From Zingiber officinale (lineage: Eukaryota > Streptophyta > Magnoliopsida > Zingiberales > Zingiberaceae), in the NCBI RefSeq assembly GCF_018446385.1, contig NC_055987.1, positions 29,456,202 through 29,520,201 on the forward strand: DNA of 64,000 nt, given 5' to 3'. The notes under the pieces are model-generated. The model saw nothing but the letters and a program-made list of their open reading frames with translations, had not been told where the DNA came from and made no database searches. The stretch's first letter is position 1. Every line of letters begins with the position of its first letter. Made by a program: the position numbers and the translations under genes. Below are positions 36,028-48,624 of the stretch, one piece after another.

Positions 36028-36763
36028 AACGATGATGGTTGTTGTTGGCTCCTAGTGAGTAGAGCGACACCAGATTAGATGGTGGAGGAACAACACTATG
36101 CGTGCATGATGAAATATAGTTTTAATCGAAACCCTAAGTTTTAATTAAAACTATACGTTAATAAATCAAATCAGTTCCCTACTAAAATAGATAATTTAAT
36201 AAAGTCTAATAAATTATCACCTAAAATATTCTATAAAATTTCTTTAAATTTAAAAAAAATCCTAAATAATTTTATATATTTACATTTATTTATTTTAATT
36301 AACCTATTATTATTATTATAATTAATTTGATTATTAAACTTATTTAAATAGAATTTTAAATGGAAAATATTTATATCATAAACCCTAATTACAAAATCTT
36401 CACCCGGGAGCTTAAAAAAAAAACCTGCACACCTCGTGCACACCCACGGTGGGCGACCCTCACAGGTTGGGGCACCCGAATTACTTCCGAGTGTCCCCAT
36501 CAATTTGCTTGTGAGGGCATCCACAGTGGTCACCCAAGGTGGATATACATGGTGTATATATCTGCCCACAGTGAGGGAGGGGCTTCCTGGCGCCCCGGAT
36601 CAAGTCCAGATATATATATAACGAATCTTATATTGCGAACCCGTCCGGACTTGACTTGGGGCGCCAGGAATTGATCCAAGCGCCCGTGCGCAACATAGTC
36701 CAGGCGCCTGGAATGAATCTAGGTGCCGGGATTCATTAAATAAGTTTTTTTATTTTGTTTTGG

Positions 36764-37050
36764 GGTATATTATATGCATTTATGGTTCAAGATTTTAGAA
36801 TTTATGAGTTGAGTTATAATGTATTTGACCTAATAAGATTTTCCTCTAGAGTTCAGGCTTCTTCTCTTGGATTATAGGGTTCAAGATTAAAAATTTTATA
36901 TACTCACGGAATATATTATATGTATTTATCGTTTAAAATTTTAGGATTTAGGGGTTGAGTTATAATGAATTTAAGCTAATAAGATTTTTCCTCTAGAGTT
37001 CAGACTTCCCTCTTGAGTTATAGTATTTAAAATAAAAAATTTTAGATACT
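36764..37050. repeat. Tandem duplication, ~143-bp unit, 2 copies
   Basis: Two adjacent copies share GTATATTATATGCATTTAT-like starts, GGGTTGAGTTATAATG, AATAAGATTTTTCCTCTAG, AGTTCAG and ATACTCACG ends, with scattered differences. Confidence 0.75.
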
Positions 37051-37191
37051 CACGAGGTACAGTGTTCATCTTTAAGGCAATGTTTGATTAAAAAATAAAT
37101 TTGAATCTAGGCACCCACATGGATTGAATCCAGTCGCTTGGATCACTGAGGCGTGAACGAGCGCACAACGTTTTGTCCACAACATAAACAA

Positions 37192-37194
<3 letters not shown>

Positions 37195-37224
<30 letters not shown>
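37195..37224. repeat. (TA)15 microsatellite
   Basis: Thirty bases of perfect TA repeat. Confidence 0.95.
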
Positions 37225-37225
<1 letters not shown>

Positions 37226-37374
37226 CGTGGACTTTACGCTACACACCCTGTGCACACCTAAATTTTTTTTCGATTTGATATTTTTTTATGTTTAATACTA
37301 TATCTCAACTCCTAAAACCTAAAGGGCATAACCACAAACTAAAAATAAATAAATAAAAAAGCTGCACATGTCTG

Positions 37375-38645
37375 CTAGGTAGATGACTTTGTCATTAATT
37401 GGGAGAAGACTTTGGGATGGAAAAGAAATGACACCTGACACTCCAAGGCACTCCTTTCTGTGCACACCACAAAGAGAGCAAAGGGAAGCGTTAAAGCGAG
37501 AACCCAGGAGGGGATCCTTGGCGTAGGTACTCCGATGCTCAAGTCAATATGATTGTTGAGCAAAAAGTAAAGAAGAAGATGAACGGTAAATGCATGCATT
37601 TTCTAACCTTGTAAAACATACCCGACTAACGGAGAAGAACCCTTTTTTATACTAATCGTCAAAACCCCCATAATCATGACATGTTAGAAAATATTTAGTG
37701 TCAGAATATAACGAGTAATAGAATATGTGCAACTACCTTTGAGGAACGGTTTGTTTTATGCACATGAATCGTCTTTTGTAACCCTCGTATTAATAAGGCA
37801 GCTGAGAATGTCAGATATCAAAATGTGCTAAGGAACGCTAGGCAATGGAAGCTACACGGACACCCTCAAAGGAAGGTTTTGTTTCCTCTATATGCCTTGG
37901 TGGCACAATATTCTCTGTCAAGTAGCTGTTATTATCTGATAACTTGTTATGATTCAATGACAATGTTGTCTACAGGAGGCAATCTGATCGACTTGGTGAT
38001 CGACTGCTATATGCTGGGAGACTGGGAAGAGAAGTGGGCAAGAAAACCCCTTAAATCCAATTAGCTCTTTGGTCGACTGATCATATGCTGGGAATTGTAT
38101 TGTAGAATCAGGGAGCTATGCCCCATATGCCCAACCATTGCTGGAGCCTACCGGGTTTATTCTGTGTGTATTAGTACTGAGGAGTGGAGCGACAAGTCCT
38201 CTAAGTCCGAATGGCTCTAGAGCCAACCAACTTCATGCTGAAGGTCTTAAGACTAAGGGATGAAGAACTATGCACTGTAAGTCCGACCAATCCTTTGGTC
38301 GACCAGTCATATGTTGAGAATTATATTGTAGAATCAGGGAGCTGGGCCCCATATGCCCGACCATTGCAGGAGTCAACCGGCTTGATTCTATGTGTATTGA
38401 CATTGAGGAGTGGAGCGATAAGTCCCTTAAGTCCGAACGACTCTAGGATCGATCGACTTCATATTGAAGGCCCTAGCGCTGAGGGGTGAGAAGTTGAGCC
38501 CCGATGAGAGTGACTCGATCAACTATGTGTACTCCTAATGGCCATCTCACTCTGACTTTAACTGATTTTGACCGTCATCTCACATTGACTTTGATTGTTA
38601 TCTCATCTCTAGATCCACTCATAACATACTATCTATGTATATCCA
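37375..38645 (+). repeat. 1.3-kb interspersed repeat, copy 2
   Basis: Partner of the 32,630-33,910 repeat, direct orientation, start-to-start distance about 4.7 kb. Within it a segment beginning GGTCGACTGATCATATGC at 38,071 is repeated about 226 bp downstream (from 38,297), a local tandem duplication with GGGCCCCATATGCCC and GAGGAGTGGAGCGA words. Confidence 0.65.
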
Positions 38646-41441
38646 CACTGTAATCATTCCATAAAATAATATTAGAACTAAAACGATCGAGTCCGTGACA
38701 GCTATCGCGATCGTTCTTATGAACCATGGTATTGGTCCATAGTTACCGCTACTTAAGCATATCGACATGACAATTGACAACTAAGAAGCAACATCACATT
38801 ATGACAATTGCTGGAAAAATATTGTAAGATTACCAACCTAGTGCTAGTGGAGCAACACAACCTACCTCTCTATTAGAAACGTCTCGTTCCCACGGGCGTA
38901 ATCAAATTGGTATCGTAGAATTGCATAGGTTCGAATCCCGTAAAATTCCTTTTCTCAGAGAACTAGTTTTTTTTCCATCGCAGAAAAGTCTCTAATGGCA
39001 GAGAGTACACCATCACTTTATGCACCGACTAGCGCATCGAGGTTTCTCCCAAATCACCTGAGGTCTGTGTATGCCTGCTGCCACCAGGTGCAGTGACAGT
39101 GACAATGATATTCAACCTCCCTCTGGCAACTACCATCAAGGTCTCCTTAACTATCATCGCCCTAATTGATGTGTTCTTTGTCTTTTACAGCCCAAACACC
39201 CCTAATCACGAATCATCGTTATCATTGAGATCTTCAATCTACACCAAATTTCTACCTACCTAGCATCCTCCACTCTACTAGTAGCAACAATCTTTCACTA
39301 TACAGCTACATTCTGGAGCCGATCGATGACACTTTGTTACACTTTTCCCTTGCTTTCAGGGTTGCTGCATCGTCAATCCAAAAAGGATGTGTACTACAAA
39401 CTGTTGATGTCGCAGCATGATTGATAACATTACAAACTCTACATGTCTAAGATGGTGTGTGAAAAGTCGCGGGATTTATTGAGTGAATCAAATAAGCTAA
39501 GGAAGGGTAGAAGCAATGGACAAAATTGGAGAAAGTGGCGAGGGCGTAGCTGATAATGGCTAGGAAGGGAAAGAAAAAGGATCAATATGGAAAACAATGT
39601 AGAGTGCTAGAAATGAAGGACAGGCTATCGGCACAAGATGATAGCAGACATCATCTAAGGGGCACTTGACAAAGAGATTTGGATTGGCTATAGAGCTTAG
39701 ATTGGCGATGAAGTTTAACATTTCTATATTTTTAATTAACTTGAGTAGTAAGTCTGATCTCACTCAACAATAATGTAGATGGAATGACTGACCTGATATT
39801 CTGCCACAGCAATTCTAGTTCATCAACTCAACAGTGACTGAAACGAAATTCAATTAGAATATAAATATTGTTATAAGTTCATTAACAAAAAGGTGAATTA
39901 ATTGGCAGAGAACAGTCAGCTTGTACATACCATGTGTTATCCGGTTACAAGATAACCCCACAAGACATGTAGGGAACTTGCAAATCAGCACGATGCTGCA
40001 GAAAGCTTTCAGATGTCCACTCGTTTTTTCTGCACACGGAAATTAAAAATAGTCGGCAACTAAGGACCACGTCGAGGTGAGGTGGGATTACCCAATGCTT
40101 ACAGGTGTAGGATTATTATATGCTTACAATGTGGGATGTAGGGCAGGCAGAGTACATCACACACAGCAACGGTAGCAGAGCAGTGAATAGCCAAAGAGTG
40201 GAAGAGGATTCTGAGGACAGGCTTTATACACGCTTGCTGCATCTAAAGATATCGGATTAGAAAAACCTCTTCTGTTTTTTCCGAATCATTGGAAAATGAG
40301 AATGTGTTTAAATAATCACAGGATGGTACTCATTGAGCTGAGCCGGTGATGCAACCTACAAGTCACAGGAGAGAGAGTTAAACCTACATGAGAATTTAAT
40401 TTCAGACTGGGTAAAGGAAATTTATTACATAATCATCTTTTTATGATAAATTCAACCATTAAGCATTTGAATCTACATACTTGGTAAGATGAAGGCAATA
40501 ACTAGCTTTGCCTTAATTGTGGTCTCGAACTCTCAGCCCTGATTTCTGCACAATATCAGGAAATGGCAATGACTAAGAAGACTAGTTGATATTAAACAGT
40601 GTAATGCCAACTATGACAAGTAAGCGTGTTGGATCATTCAGGAGTCAGGACCACAGCTGCATTATATTTTCCAACAGTTTGAAGTCGATCCAAACTACAG
40701 CTATCTTTTCAATAACGCGTATCAAATAGCCAGTCGTAAAGGATGAGAAGTTTGAAATAGTCAATTGTAGTACAATAACACTTATGGTTATCTGATGAGC
40801 CGGTGGAATTCAAACTGCTCTAGTCATAAATTCCGGCTACGAGAGTCTTTCAAGTGTGTAGAAGTAGACAAGGAAAAGGTTTGATCTACTTTTGTATCAG
40901 ATGTGTGGAAGACAGAGTCCCAGGGGGGAATTCTCCACAGGAATAGTAAAATTCTTGCATCAGTATGGAGATGCATCTGCACATTATTGAGAGAAGAGAA
41001 GAAAACTGACTCTTAGTAAAGTTGGCAGGAGTTATCAAGTGACAACAACCCACATGGAATATAATTGCATGGGGCTCACACTGGATGGCTGTGATGAGGC
41101 CACAAGGGGCACACTGACTTCTAAATATCATCACCACCTTATTATCATTCAGTCCTTACCAGTTTACTAAAAAATTAGCAACATTAGGATCTCTAAACCC
41201 TTGACTGTTCCATGTTCATCTAAGTATCACCACCTTATTATCATTCAGGTCAGGTCTCCCACGCACTTCTACAACTAATGCATCTGCCTCAGTACTAGGC
41301 AGTTTGTCTCCCGATCCTTTGAAATATTTTGCTTCATTGGCTATAAATTGCCAAGTAATACAGGCTCGTCAACACCAATACCGTCAACAATAACACCATC
41401 TCTCCAATTCTTCCCACCTTCTTCTCCCCTTTCCCACATCA
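38646..41441. other. Intergenic region upstream of the B3 gene
   Basis: No protein gene recognised. At about 38,925-38,945 a GGTTCGAATCCCGT word resembles a tRNA B box, and the preceding CGTAATCAAATTGGTA weakly resembles an A box; this may be a tRNA-derived SINE remnant. The B3 promoter occupies the right end; a TATA-like CTATAAATT is at about 41,340, roughly 100 bp before the start codon. Confidence 0.45.
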
Positions 41442-42463
41442 ATGCCGCAACAGCATCTTCAAGCTTGGTCTTGGGAGCTGCCCATGCAGCAACACCAGTA
41501 TCATCAACTCTGCCATGATGAGCAGCGAGAAGTCAGAGAACACATGTTTGAAAAGCCTCTGACTCCAAGTGATGTGGGCAAGCTCAACAGGCTCGTCATA
41601 CCAAAACAACACGCTGAGAAATACTTCCCCTTGAATGGCAACTCTGGCGAGAAAGGCCTTCTGCTGAGCTTCGACGATGAGTCGGGCAAGACCTGGCAGT
41701 TCCGTTATTCTTACTGGACCAGCAGCCAGAGTTACGTGCTCACCAAAGGATGGAGCCGGTTTGTTAAAGAGAAGAAATTGGATGCAGGAGATGTCGTCCT
41801 GTTTGAGCGTCCAAGGTACGGAGGAGAACGCCTCTACATTGGATGCAGGCATCGAGGTGAGCATGAGAGCACCCTACCGGCGCAGGTGGCTGCAGCTGTG
41901 CCCATGTCCGCTGCTGCAGGGAAGTGGACTGCTGCAGCTTATTATTCTGCTGCTTGCTCGAGCAGCTCCAGCTTCAGAACCGTGCAACAAGGCTCTTCTC
42001 TTCATGCAGGTTCTCATTTCTGAAATTTGAGTAGCACATGATATAGTTGATTGAGATCATAATCAAGGTATAAATTGGAACAACCAAAAAGATTTAGATT
42101 ACTTCCGACGAAAAAAATAAGATTCAGATCACCTAGTAAAGGTATGGCCTTACACATTGAGAAGTCTAGACCTGCTAAAGCTAGAAAATTATTGGCTTGC
42201 ACAAGAATTTGATAAAATTCATGTAGCCCAATTACCTCAGAGAAAATTCCATTTAATTATATCAAACAGTCAGGTAACAAATTGCTGCTGTATGAAATGT
42301 TATGTTGCATCCATTTGCAGGAGATCAAGAGGCTGTAGTAGTACAGACTGAGACAGTGGCACCAGCTAACACTAAGAGGTTGAGGCTCTTTGGTGTAAAT
42401 TTGGACCTCTGGCCAGAGCCTGAGCCACAGCCTGTGGCCTCAACTTCATGGTTCTTACGCTAG
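41442..42463 (+). CDS. B3-domain transcription factor, NGATHA-like (RAV family without AP2)
   Basis: Nuclear DNA-binding regulator; NGATHA-like proteins control lateral organ and gynoecium growth (family knowledge). Two exons, 41,442-42,009 and 42,321-42,463, with a GT-AG intron in phase 1, give 236 residues. The B3 domain spans about 35-140: [20 protein letters not shown], then [17 protein letters not shown], and [19 protein letters not shown]. These are the RAV/NGA-specific residues, and no AP2 domain precedes them. Exon 2 encodes the RLFGVNLDL repression motif (211-219) typical of RAV/NGA proteins. The N-terminus is short and Gln/His-rich. At 236 residues it is shorter than many NGA proteins, closer to the NGA-like subgroup. 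The reading frame running past 42,009 is intron read-through. Appears intact. Confidence 0.92.
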
Positions 42464-45400
42464 ATTCATACTGAAAAAAATGGCAACAGCTCTTAGCTCT
42501 TAGAAATAGGTTGGTCACAATGTCTTTATTTTTGTTTTTGTTTGTTGGAAGATCATGGTGTGTCTGAAGACATCCCAACGTTGTTCAACCTCATGGTTAA
42601 TAAATTTGTTCTGATAAAATATTAATGTTATTGTATGTGCTTTTGACAGTTATCTGGAGCTGGTTATATGATCAGGAAGAAAGGGAATGAACGGAAGTCG
42701 GGAGTGGAAGAGAGGGGGAAAAATCTGAGGTCATGTTCACAATTCCAACCGATCAATCTACCCCCTCTTCAAAGATGACAACTTGATTGACAGAGATATG
42801 GAGGGCCTGGCAACCACTGCACGAGGACAGAAGCCGAGAGCAACTAGAGTAAGAAAAAGGAAGGGGGAGGAGATCCCTGGTTTTCCGGGCAATCTCCCCA
42901 TCCATTTATTTTAGTTTTCTGTTTTTTTTATTCAGAATTTCTACTGTACACTACCTGTCGGATCTGATGGATGGGATATTGGATGAAGTCTCATGATAAA
43001 TCAGATTCAAAAGTAGTAGAAGAAATGAGGGTGGGTCCTCTTCGACCTGTGGCACTGATTCTCTCGTCTCGTGGAATTTGTAGTTTTGAGGAAAGATCTA
43101 AAGAATCTGATGGGTCTTTCACTTTTGCCCTTCACTCATACTCTTTCCTGGTTTATCCTATCTCTGCCCTCCATGCCTAATGGTCCTTGTGGAGTGAGAA
43201 GGGGATGAAGGATATGAGATAGGAAGCATGATATGAAATTTCCACCAAAAAAAAAATATAGTATGATATGAAAGTAAGAAGGAATAGAGATTACATGAAA
43301 TGTACAAACAAAATAAACCTGCATATATCACTAGCTATTTACAGTGGGTGCAAAAACACGAGATAAGACATCTCGACATGTCCATATCTTGTCCTTTCTT
43401 TACTAAATTTATAGTTCTTTCCTTTCTGCTTTATGGAACGAATGCTATCTAATTCCCAATTCGACTACTAATTAATAATAAAAATAGCACTTGAAAAGTT
43501 GTCATAGCTCTCTCTCTCTCTCAAGAGGCACGTTGAGAAAGGTAAGAGTAGTCAGACATAAATCTAGCTTCTCAACAGTTAACCTGCTCTGAGCTACCAT
43601 GTCTCCTACTTTGATATTTATTATTATTGTTAAGTTGCATCATACTTCTTGCCAACCAATAATGCACATGAATGCATTTTTTGATTTGACAGGCCAAATC
43701 AAAACTTGACTAATGCACAAATTGTAGAGCAAAAACGTATAGAGTAAAAACAAGAGTAAACCAAACACCTAAATAAAGATCTAAGAATCACTCAAGTCGG
43801 TTCCTTTATCTTTGAATGAATTATACAATAGGATTTAACTTCCATGGATCACACTGATAGGTTTCTATTTAATGGGACAATTTACAAAACCGTACTTCTC
43901 ATATTAGGTATTTATCAAATGACTCTATGTTCATTAATTCTTACCAAATCACACCCTTGCTTTTTCTTCTTCTTTTATGTTTTGATTCCAAAATCCCTTC
44001 AAAACTTACTCCTGTCAATTTCAGCAAGATGATTTCAAATTTTTTACTCAAAATTAGCTTGCTTGAGTTTTTTTCAACCTAAAAATGCTCATTAAAGAGT
44101 CTCACAACGTAATGATGCATGCATATATAAATCAGTTTACATCTCACTCAAAACCAACTTATTTGAGTTCCTTTGTGCTAAAATTCCCTTTAAAATCCCT
44201 TCCATTTCACTGGTGCATAAATATGGGTAAATTCTGATGCAACCTGATTCCAAAGTCAACTTGCATGGGTCTAATTACCACAGAATGGTCCAGATGTTTA
44301 ATTTCAAATCAAATTACAATATGATTTTCCACTTGAAATCGTCTTATTGCAGTTTATTTGAATCCAAAATGATTGTTTTGAGGGGCCCTTACACCCTAAA
44401 ACCAATTAATAAGGCACCATTTGAAATACCTATACAAGAGGAGTGCTCTACAAAGAGTGCCTAAGCTTCAATTTAATATTCCTAGGAAGAAACAAAGAAA
44501 AACAATTTCATCATCAAAAAGGTTCCAAGATTCATCTGAATGAGGCTTTCAATTATCATATATAATTATCACAGCCAAATCCACAAAAAGATATCTTGTC
44601 TGCCCTTACATAAAGGAACCATGTGAAGGGGGGAGTTTCTTCTTCTAGTGGATACACGGTACGGTTGACAGAGAACCAGAGCTCATAATATATCAACCCT
44701 GGACTTGCAACTCCACCATTTTAATTCCCTAAAACCTCCACGAGTTTCCCTAATCAATTCTAGCTACGACAAAACAGTAGAGATCCTACTCCGGAGGCCA
44801 TCGGAGGACAATGCCAATTGGGTTGTCAGCATGTGAGAGCATTGCGGCGGCATCATAGCAAGAACATGCCCACCCTTGGGAAAGGATGATACGCCCAATA
44901 ATAGGTCTGCGTTCAACATGCGAACAGTGGCACAATCCCCTACAATATGGTGGGCATGATCACACTTCTACCTACCCACATATTTATCTACTTAGGTAAT
45001 CTTCGTCGTCAGCAGAACTTATGATGCACGACATCTTTCAAACAAGTGAAATAAAATATTTCATCTTCAAGAACATGTGCGCGGTGACGACAGATTTAGC
45101 TTTGATTTAGCAGATGCACATTTGGAAAATGGGAGGAGGAGCCTACTTGAGTTGAGGAAGATATCGTCCGCTCGGCTTGCCTCTCCGCCGCCCCGACCGT
45201 GTCCTGATCCCGCCGCCGGCGATAGCCCGGATTAGTTCACTCCCAGCTCCCTATCAAGTAAGTTGGGTCGGATTGGTACAGAAATTGCCCCATATAATCG
45301 TGGGCTCCAGCATTATTTATAGCCGGTCCATTAGTTCTCGCCTCTCGGACAACGTAGCACAGCCCGGCCCAGCTTGCAATTCGAGCCTCACTCCTCGTTC

Positions 45401-46179
45401 TTCAACCCTCGATTGCTCCACGGCGACGCCCTTCGGTCTCTCCTCTCTTCCGCCCCTTGAGATGAAGAAATGGCGGGGAAGGGCAGAGTGGGATGCGATC
45501 TGATGGACTCGTTCTCTTTTCCTCTCTTCCTAGTCTTGCGGCGGGCATCGAGCTGAGCGACGCTGACGACGCCATTGACGTACACCGCCTGATCCAGTAC
45601 GATCTCGCCAGGTTCACCGGGGATCACGCCTTGATGTTGCCGACCACATTGCAGACGCTCCTCCCCTGGCCCTCGCTCCCGTAGCCGACCTCTCCGAGCA
45701 ATCAGTGTGACTAAGTCGTTATGATCCGAGGGAAGATGTGTCAAACTGTCCTCTATAGAAATCAGGTCGTTGTAAGTTGGGAGGAGGTGGAGCTATTAAA
45801 AATATCTTTTGAAAAAAAAAAAAATCCGATTATCCTCATACGATCTAGTCTCATAAAATTTTTCCATCTACTATTAAGATAAATCAGGAGGAAACGTATG
45901 AGGAGGACAGTCAAAAAATCCAACATCCTTTAATTACGTGTTTCATTTGAAGAAAAATTTCTACAAATATACTATAGCTGAGAATCGAATCATGAATATT
46001 TGGGTGATAACTTGAATGTCCTATCACGGTACCATAGCCCTCGGTACACTATCAAAAATATCTTAGGAGATATAGAAGGATGTCATCGTGCATGGCAAGG
46101 AGAATCAAATCATCTGAATAACCTGCAAGAAGTAAAGGAGAGCATAAGAGAGTTAGAATAGAGGCTAGGGTGCTCTAGC
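42464..46179. other. Intergenic region downstream of the B3 gene
   Basis: Mostly AT-rich. 42,464-42,620 is probably the B3 3' UTR. A GC-rich patch at 45,150-45,750 carries overlapping open frames on both strands (plus 45,177-45,503; minus 45,388-45,744), none recognised. Nothing else is supported. Confidence 0.4.
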
Positions 46180-46769
46180 TCATCCACTCTAACACTCACT
46201 CAACTCAACTCTTGTGAAAAGGAGCCCTGAAAAAATAAGGCAATATGGTACTCACTCAACTCTTGTGAAAAGGGGAGTTAGCTACCGTGGCTTGGAGGAT
46301 CTCGACTCTGACTATGTTTGAGTTTTGGCCATGAAAATGATAAGGTGATATGACACTAGCTCAACCCTTGTACGAAGATGAGTCTGCTTGTATGAAGGGG
46401 AGTCTGCTTGTACGAAGGAGTATCTGCTATCACAGCCTGAAGGATTCCAACTATGTCCGAGTTAGGGGAGTCTAGGCCTTGAAAAGGACAAGGAGTTATA
46501 GTATTTGCTCGATCTTTTATGCGAAGGGAATTCCGCTACCGCAGCCTCGAGAATCTCGACCCCGGCTATGTCTGAGTAGGAGGAGTTTGAGTCCTGAAAA
46601 GGACACAATGATACGATACTTGCTCGACCCTTGCATGAAGGGGAGTCCGCAATCGCATCTTGGAGGATCTCAACCCTTCTATGTCAGAGTCGGGGGAGTC
46701 TAGGCTCTGAAAAGGATACGACGATATGGTACTTGTTCGACCCTTGTGCGAAGGGGAGTCTGTTACCGC
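46180..46769. repeat. Minisatellite, ~114-bp unit, about 5 degenerate copies
   Basis: Units begin around 46,251, 46,346, 46,503, 46,617 and 46,731 with variants of ACTTGCTCGACCCTTG, followed by GAAGGGGAGTC, CTTGGAGGATCTCGAC, CTATGTCnGAGT, GGGGAGTCTAGGC and CTGAAAAGGA. The last two spacings are both 114 bp; the third unit is longer because of an internal GAAGGGGAGTCTGCTTGTAC-type duplication. Confidence 0.8.
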
Positions 46770-47138
46770 TGTTGGATACAATTTTGCGAATTAAAATCTT
46801 AGTGCCATCGATCGTTGAAAGTCAAGTTTGACTTCAAAATCGAAATCTACGTTTTACGTAGATAAATCTGGACTATTAATTTGCTCAAAACCGATTATGG
46901 GTGAATGAGAAATTAATTGTTCAAAGATGTGCTCAAATTAATATTAAGGAAAAAGATGGGGTTTTAGTCCCACATCGTTAACCGACGAGAGCCAGCGTTT
47001 CCTTATATGTGTTGATGTGCTAATGTTGTTAATACAAAAGCACAGATGCTCTCTACTCTTGGGCGAGCAGGTGCTCGCAGACGTCGTCGTTGTATCTTGG
47101 GAACGAATTGCTGCTATCCGTGAGCACCGTAGCGAAGC
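46770..47138. mobile_element. LTR-like fragment X, cut by the gypsy element
   Basis: It starts TGTTGGATAC directly against the minisatellite and has LTR-like features: an AGTCAAGTTTGACTT motif, TTTAGTCCCACATCG, and a TATA-like CTTATATG. It ends abruptly where the gypsy LTR begins at 47,139, so the gypsy element probably inserted into it and the remainder would lie beyond the window's right edge. Confidence 0.45.
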
Positions 47139-48624
47139 TGTCACGCCCCAGGTAGTCTCTGCCAGAAAATTTTTTGGCAGTATCTCTCCTGTACGGGTGA
47201 CAATATGAAACTTATACCTCGGCCAACACGGCCAGAACAATAACAATATATATTAAGCAAGCACCCACGTAGTTTAATAGTAAAAACCAAACATAAGCAA
47301 CAATAAGGAAAACATCTCAAATATCCTACTCAACTACACCCATAAAACTTAAATCACCAGCATACATCCAAACGAAAACCCATCGATAATAAGGGATCAT
47401 ACAAGATCCAAGTGCCAAAAGGTATAAGTCTAAAAACGTAGATGATAACAAAATAAGAAAAACCAAAGAGAAGATCCAAAATGGAAATCAGATCGAAAAT
47501 ACAGCAAACAAAGTGCAGCAAACACAAGTAATAAATGCATCATGCATATGATGCCAATGACATGTTCTGATGAGTGACCGAGTGGACGGGATACTGTTAG
47601 AGGACACCTATCCTCCTACCCCAAATCATAAGTGGGGGGAGCGCAATGCTCTCATCTCCCTGAGACAATCCAGAGGAGGGATCCCTGCCGGCTACCACGC
47701 TACATCACACTACCCATGTGCGGACCAACGGAGCCAAACAGAGCAACCTGCTGCAACACATCCTGCCTGAATAAAAACCACTAACCCATGAGTGGTCGTG
47801 TGTGCAGATCCATATAACTAGCGATGTGCTCGACAATAATGAAGTCGACTATCGCACAACATGCAATCATGCGAGATGGTGCAGACACTAAGCATAGAAA
47901 TCCTGACCATATCTACCTCCATAAAACATGTACCAAAAATAAATGGATCAAATAAACAGATCTAGGTACACATATCAGATATGGTAAATGACTAGTCCGG
48001 TATATCATATGACATGGTATGTCACTATCTCTATAACATAAATAATAAACAGGGGCATGAATACTAAACAAGTAACAAACAAAATATGCTCAGAAATAGA
48101 TAGTGACATACTGATGCAGATATAAACATAATTATTACTACCTGTTAAAATCTACTAAGCATATTAACATGACATTATCTAAAAGATAAGTCAAGGTACC
48201 TGCCTCCAATGTAGATCGAGCTAATCAACCTCTATGTCGAAGTGCTCGTCCCGAATCCGAATCCTGTAATAAATTGTACGATTTAGCTAAATTTATTGTA
48301 AATAAAATAGCTAACCCAAAATCCTTATTTACCAGGAACCCTAATTCATTCATTAACCTCGGTTAGCTTCCTAAATGAGTCTAATCCAAGCTTAGTTTAA
48401 TTCCATTATTAAATCCCTAATTCAATGCATTTGCCTAAATTATTATTATTAATTCTGTTAACAAATTCCATATCATAGAACAAAAACCTCACCTACTGAA
48501 ACCAATCAGATCAAGAAGGAAATCAAGGATCAACGTGCCCTACATCTTACCTCAATCTCAGCTGTTGTTGATGCTAGAACCAGGTGGTTATTACTGGTTG
48601 GAGTGCTGCCGAAACCAAGAAAAG
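47139..48624 (-). repeat. Gypsy G 3' LTR, distal part
   Basis: Starts TGTCACGCCCC on the plus strand, i.e. the LTR's 3' tip on the minus strand. It continues at 60,192 after copia F and its AAAAG duplication. Combined LTR length is about 2.4 kb. Confidence 0.75.

Larger units (their letters stand above)
36028..37374. other. Spacer between repeats, with tandem duplication and microsatellite
   Basis: No gene. It includes a GC-richer patch at 36,410-36,720 with GCGCC words, the tandem duplication at 36,764-37,050 and the TA microsatellite at 37,195-37,224. Confidence 0.5.

Noticed and set aside
38880-38950. Possible tRNA gene (GGTTCGAATCCC)
   Set aside because: A B-box-like word is present but no acceptor stem pairing or good A box was found; at most a SINE remnant.
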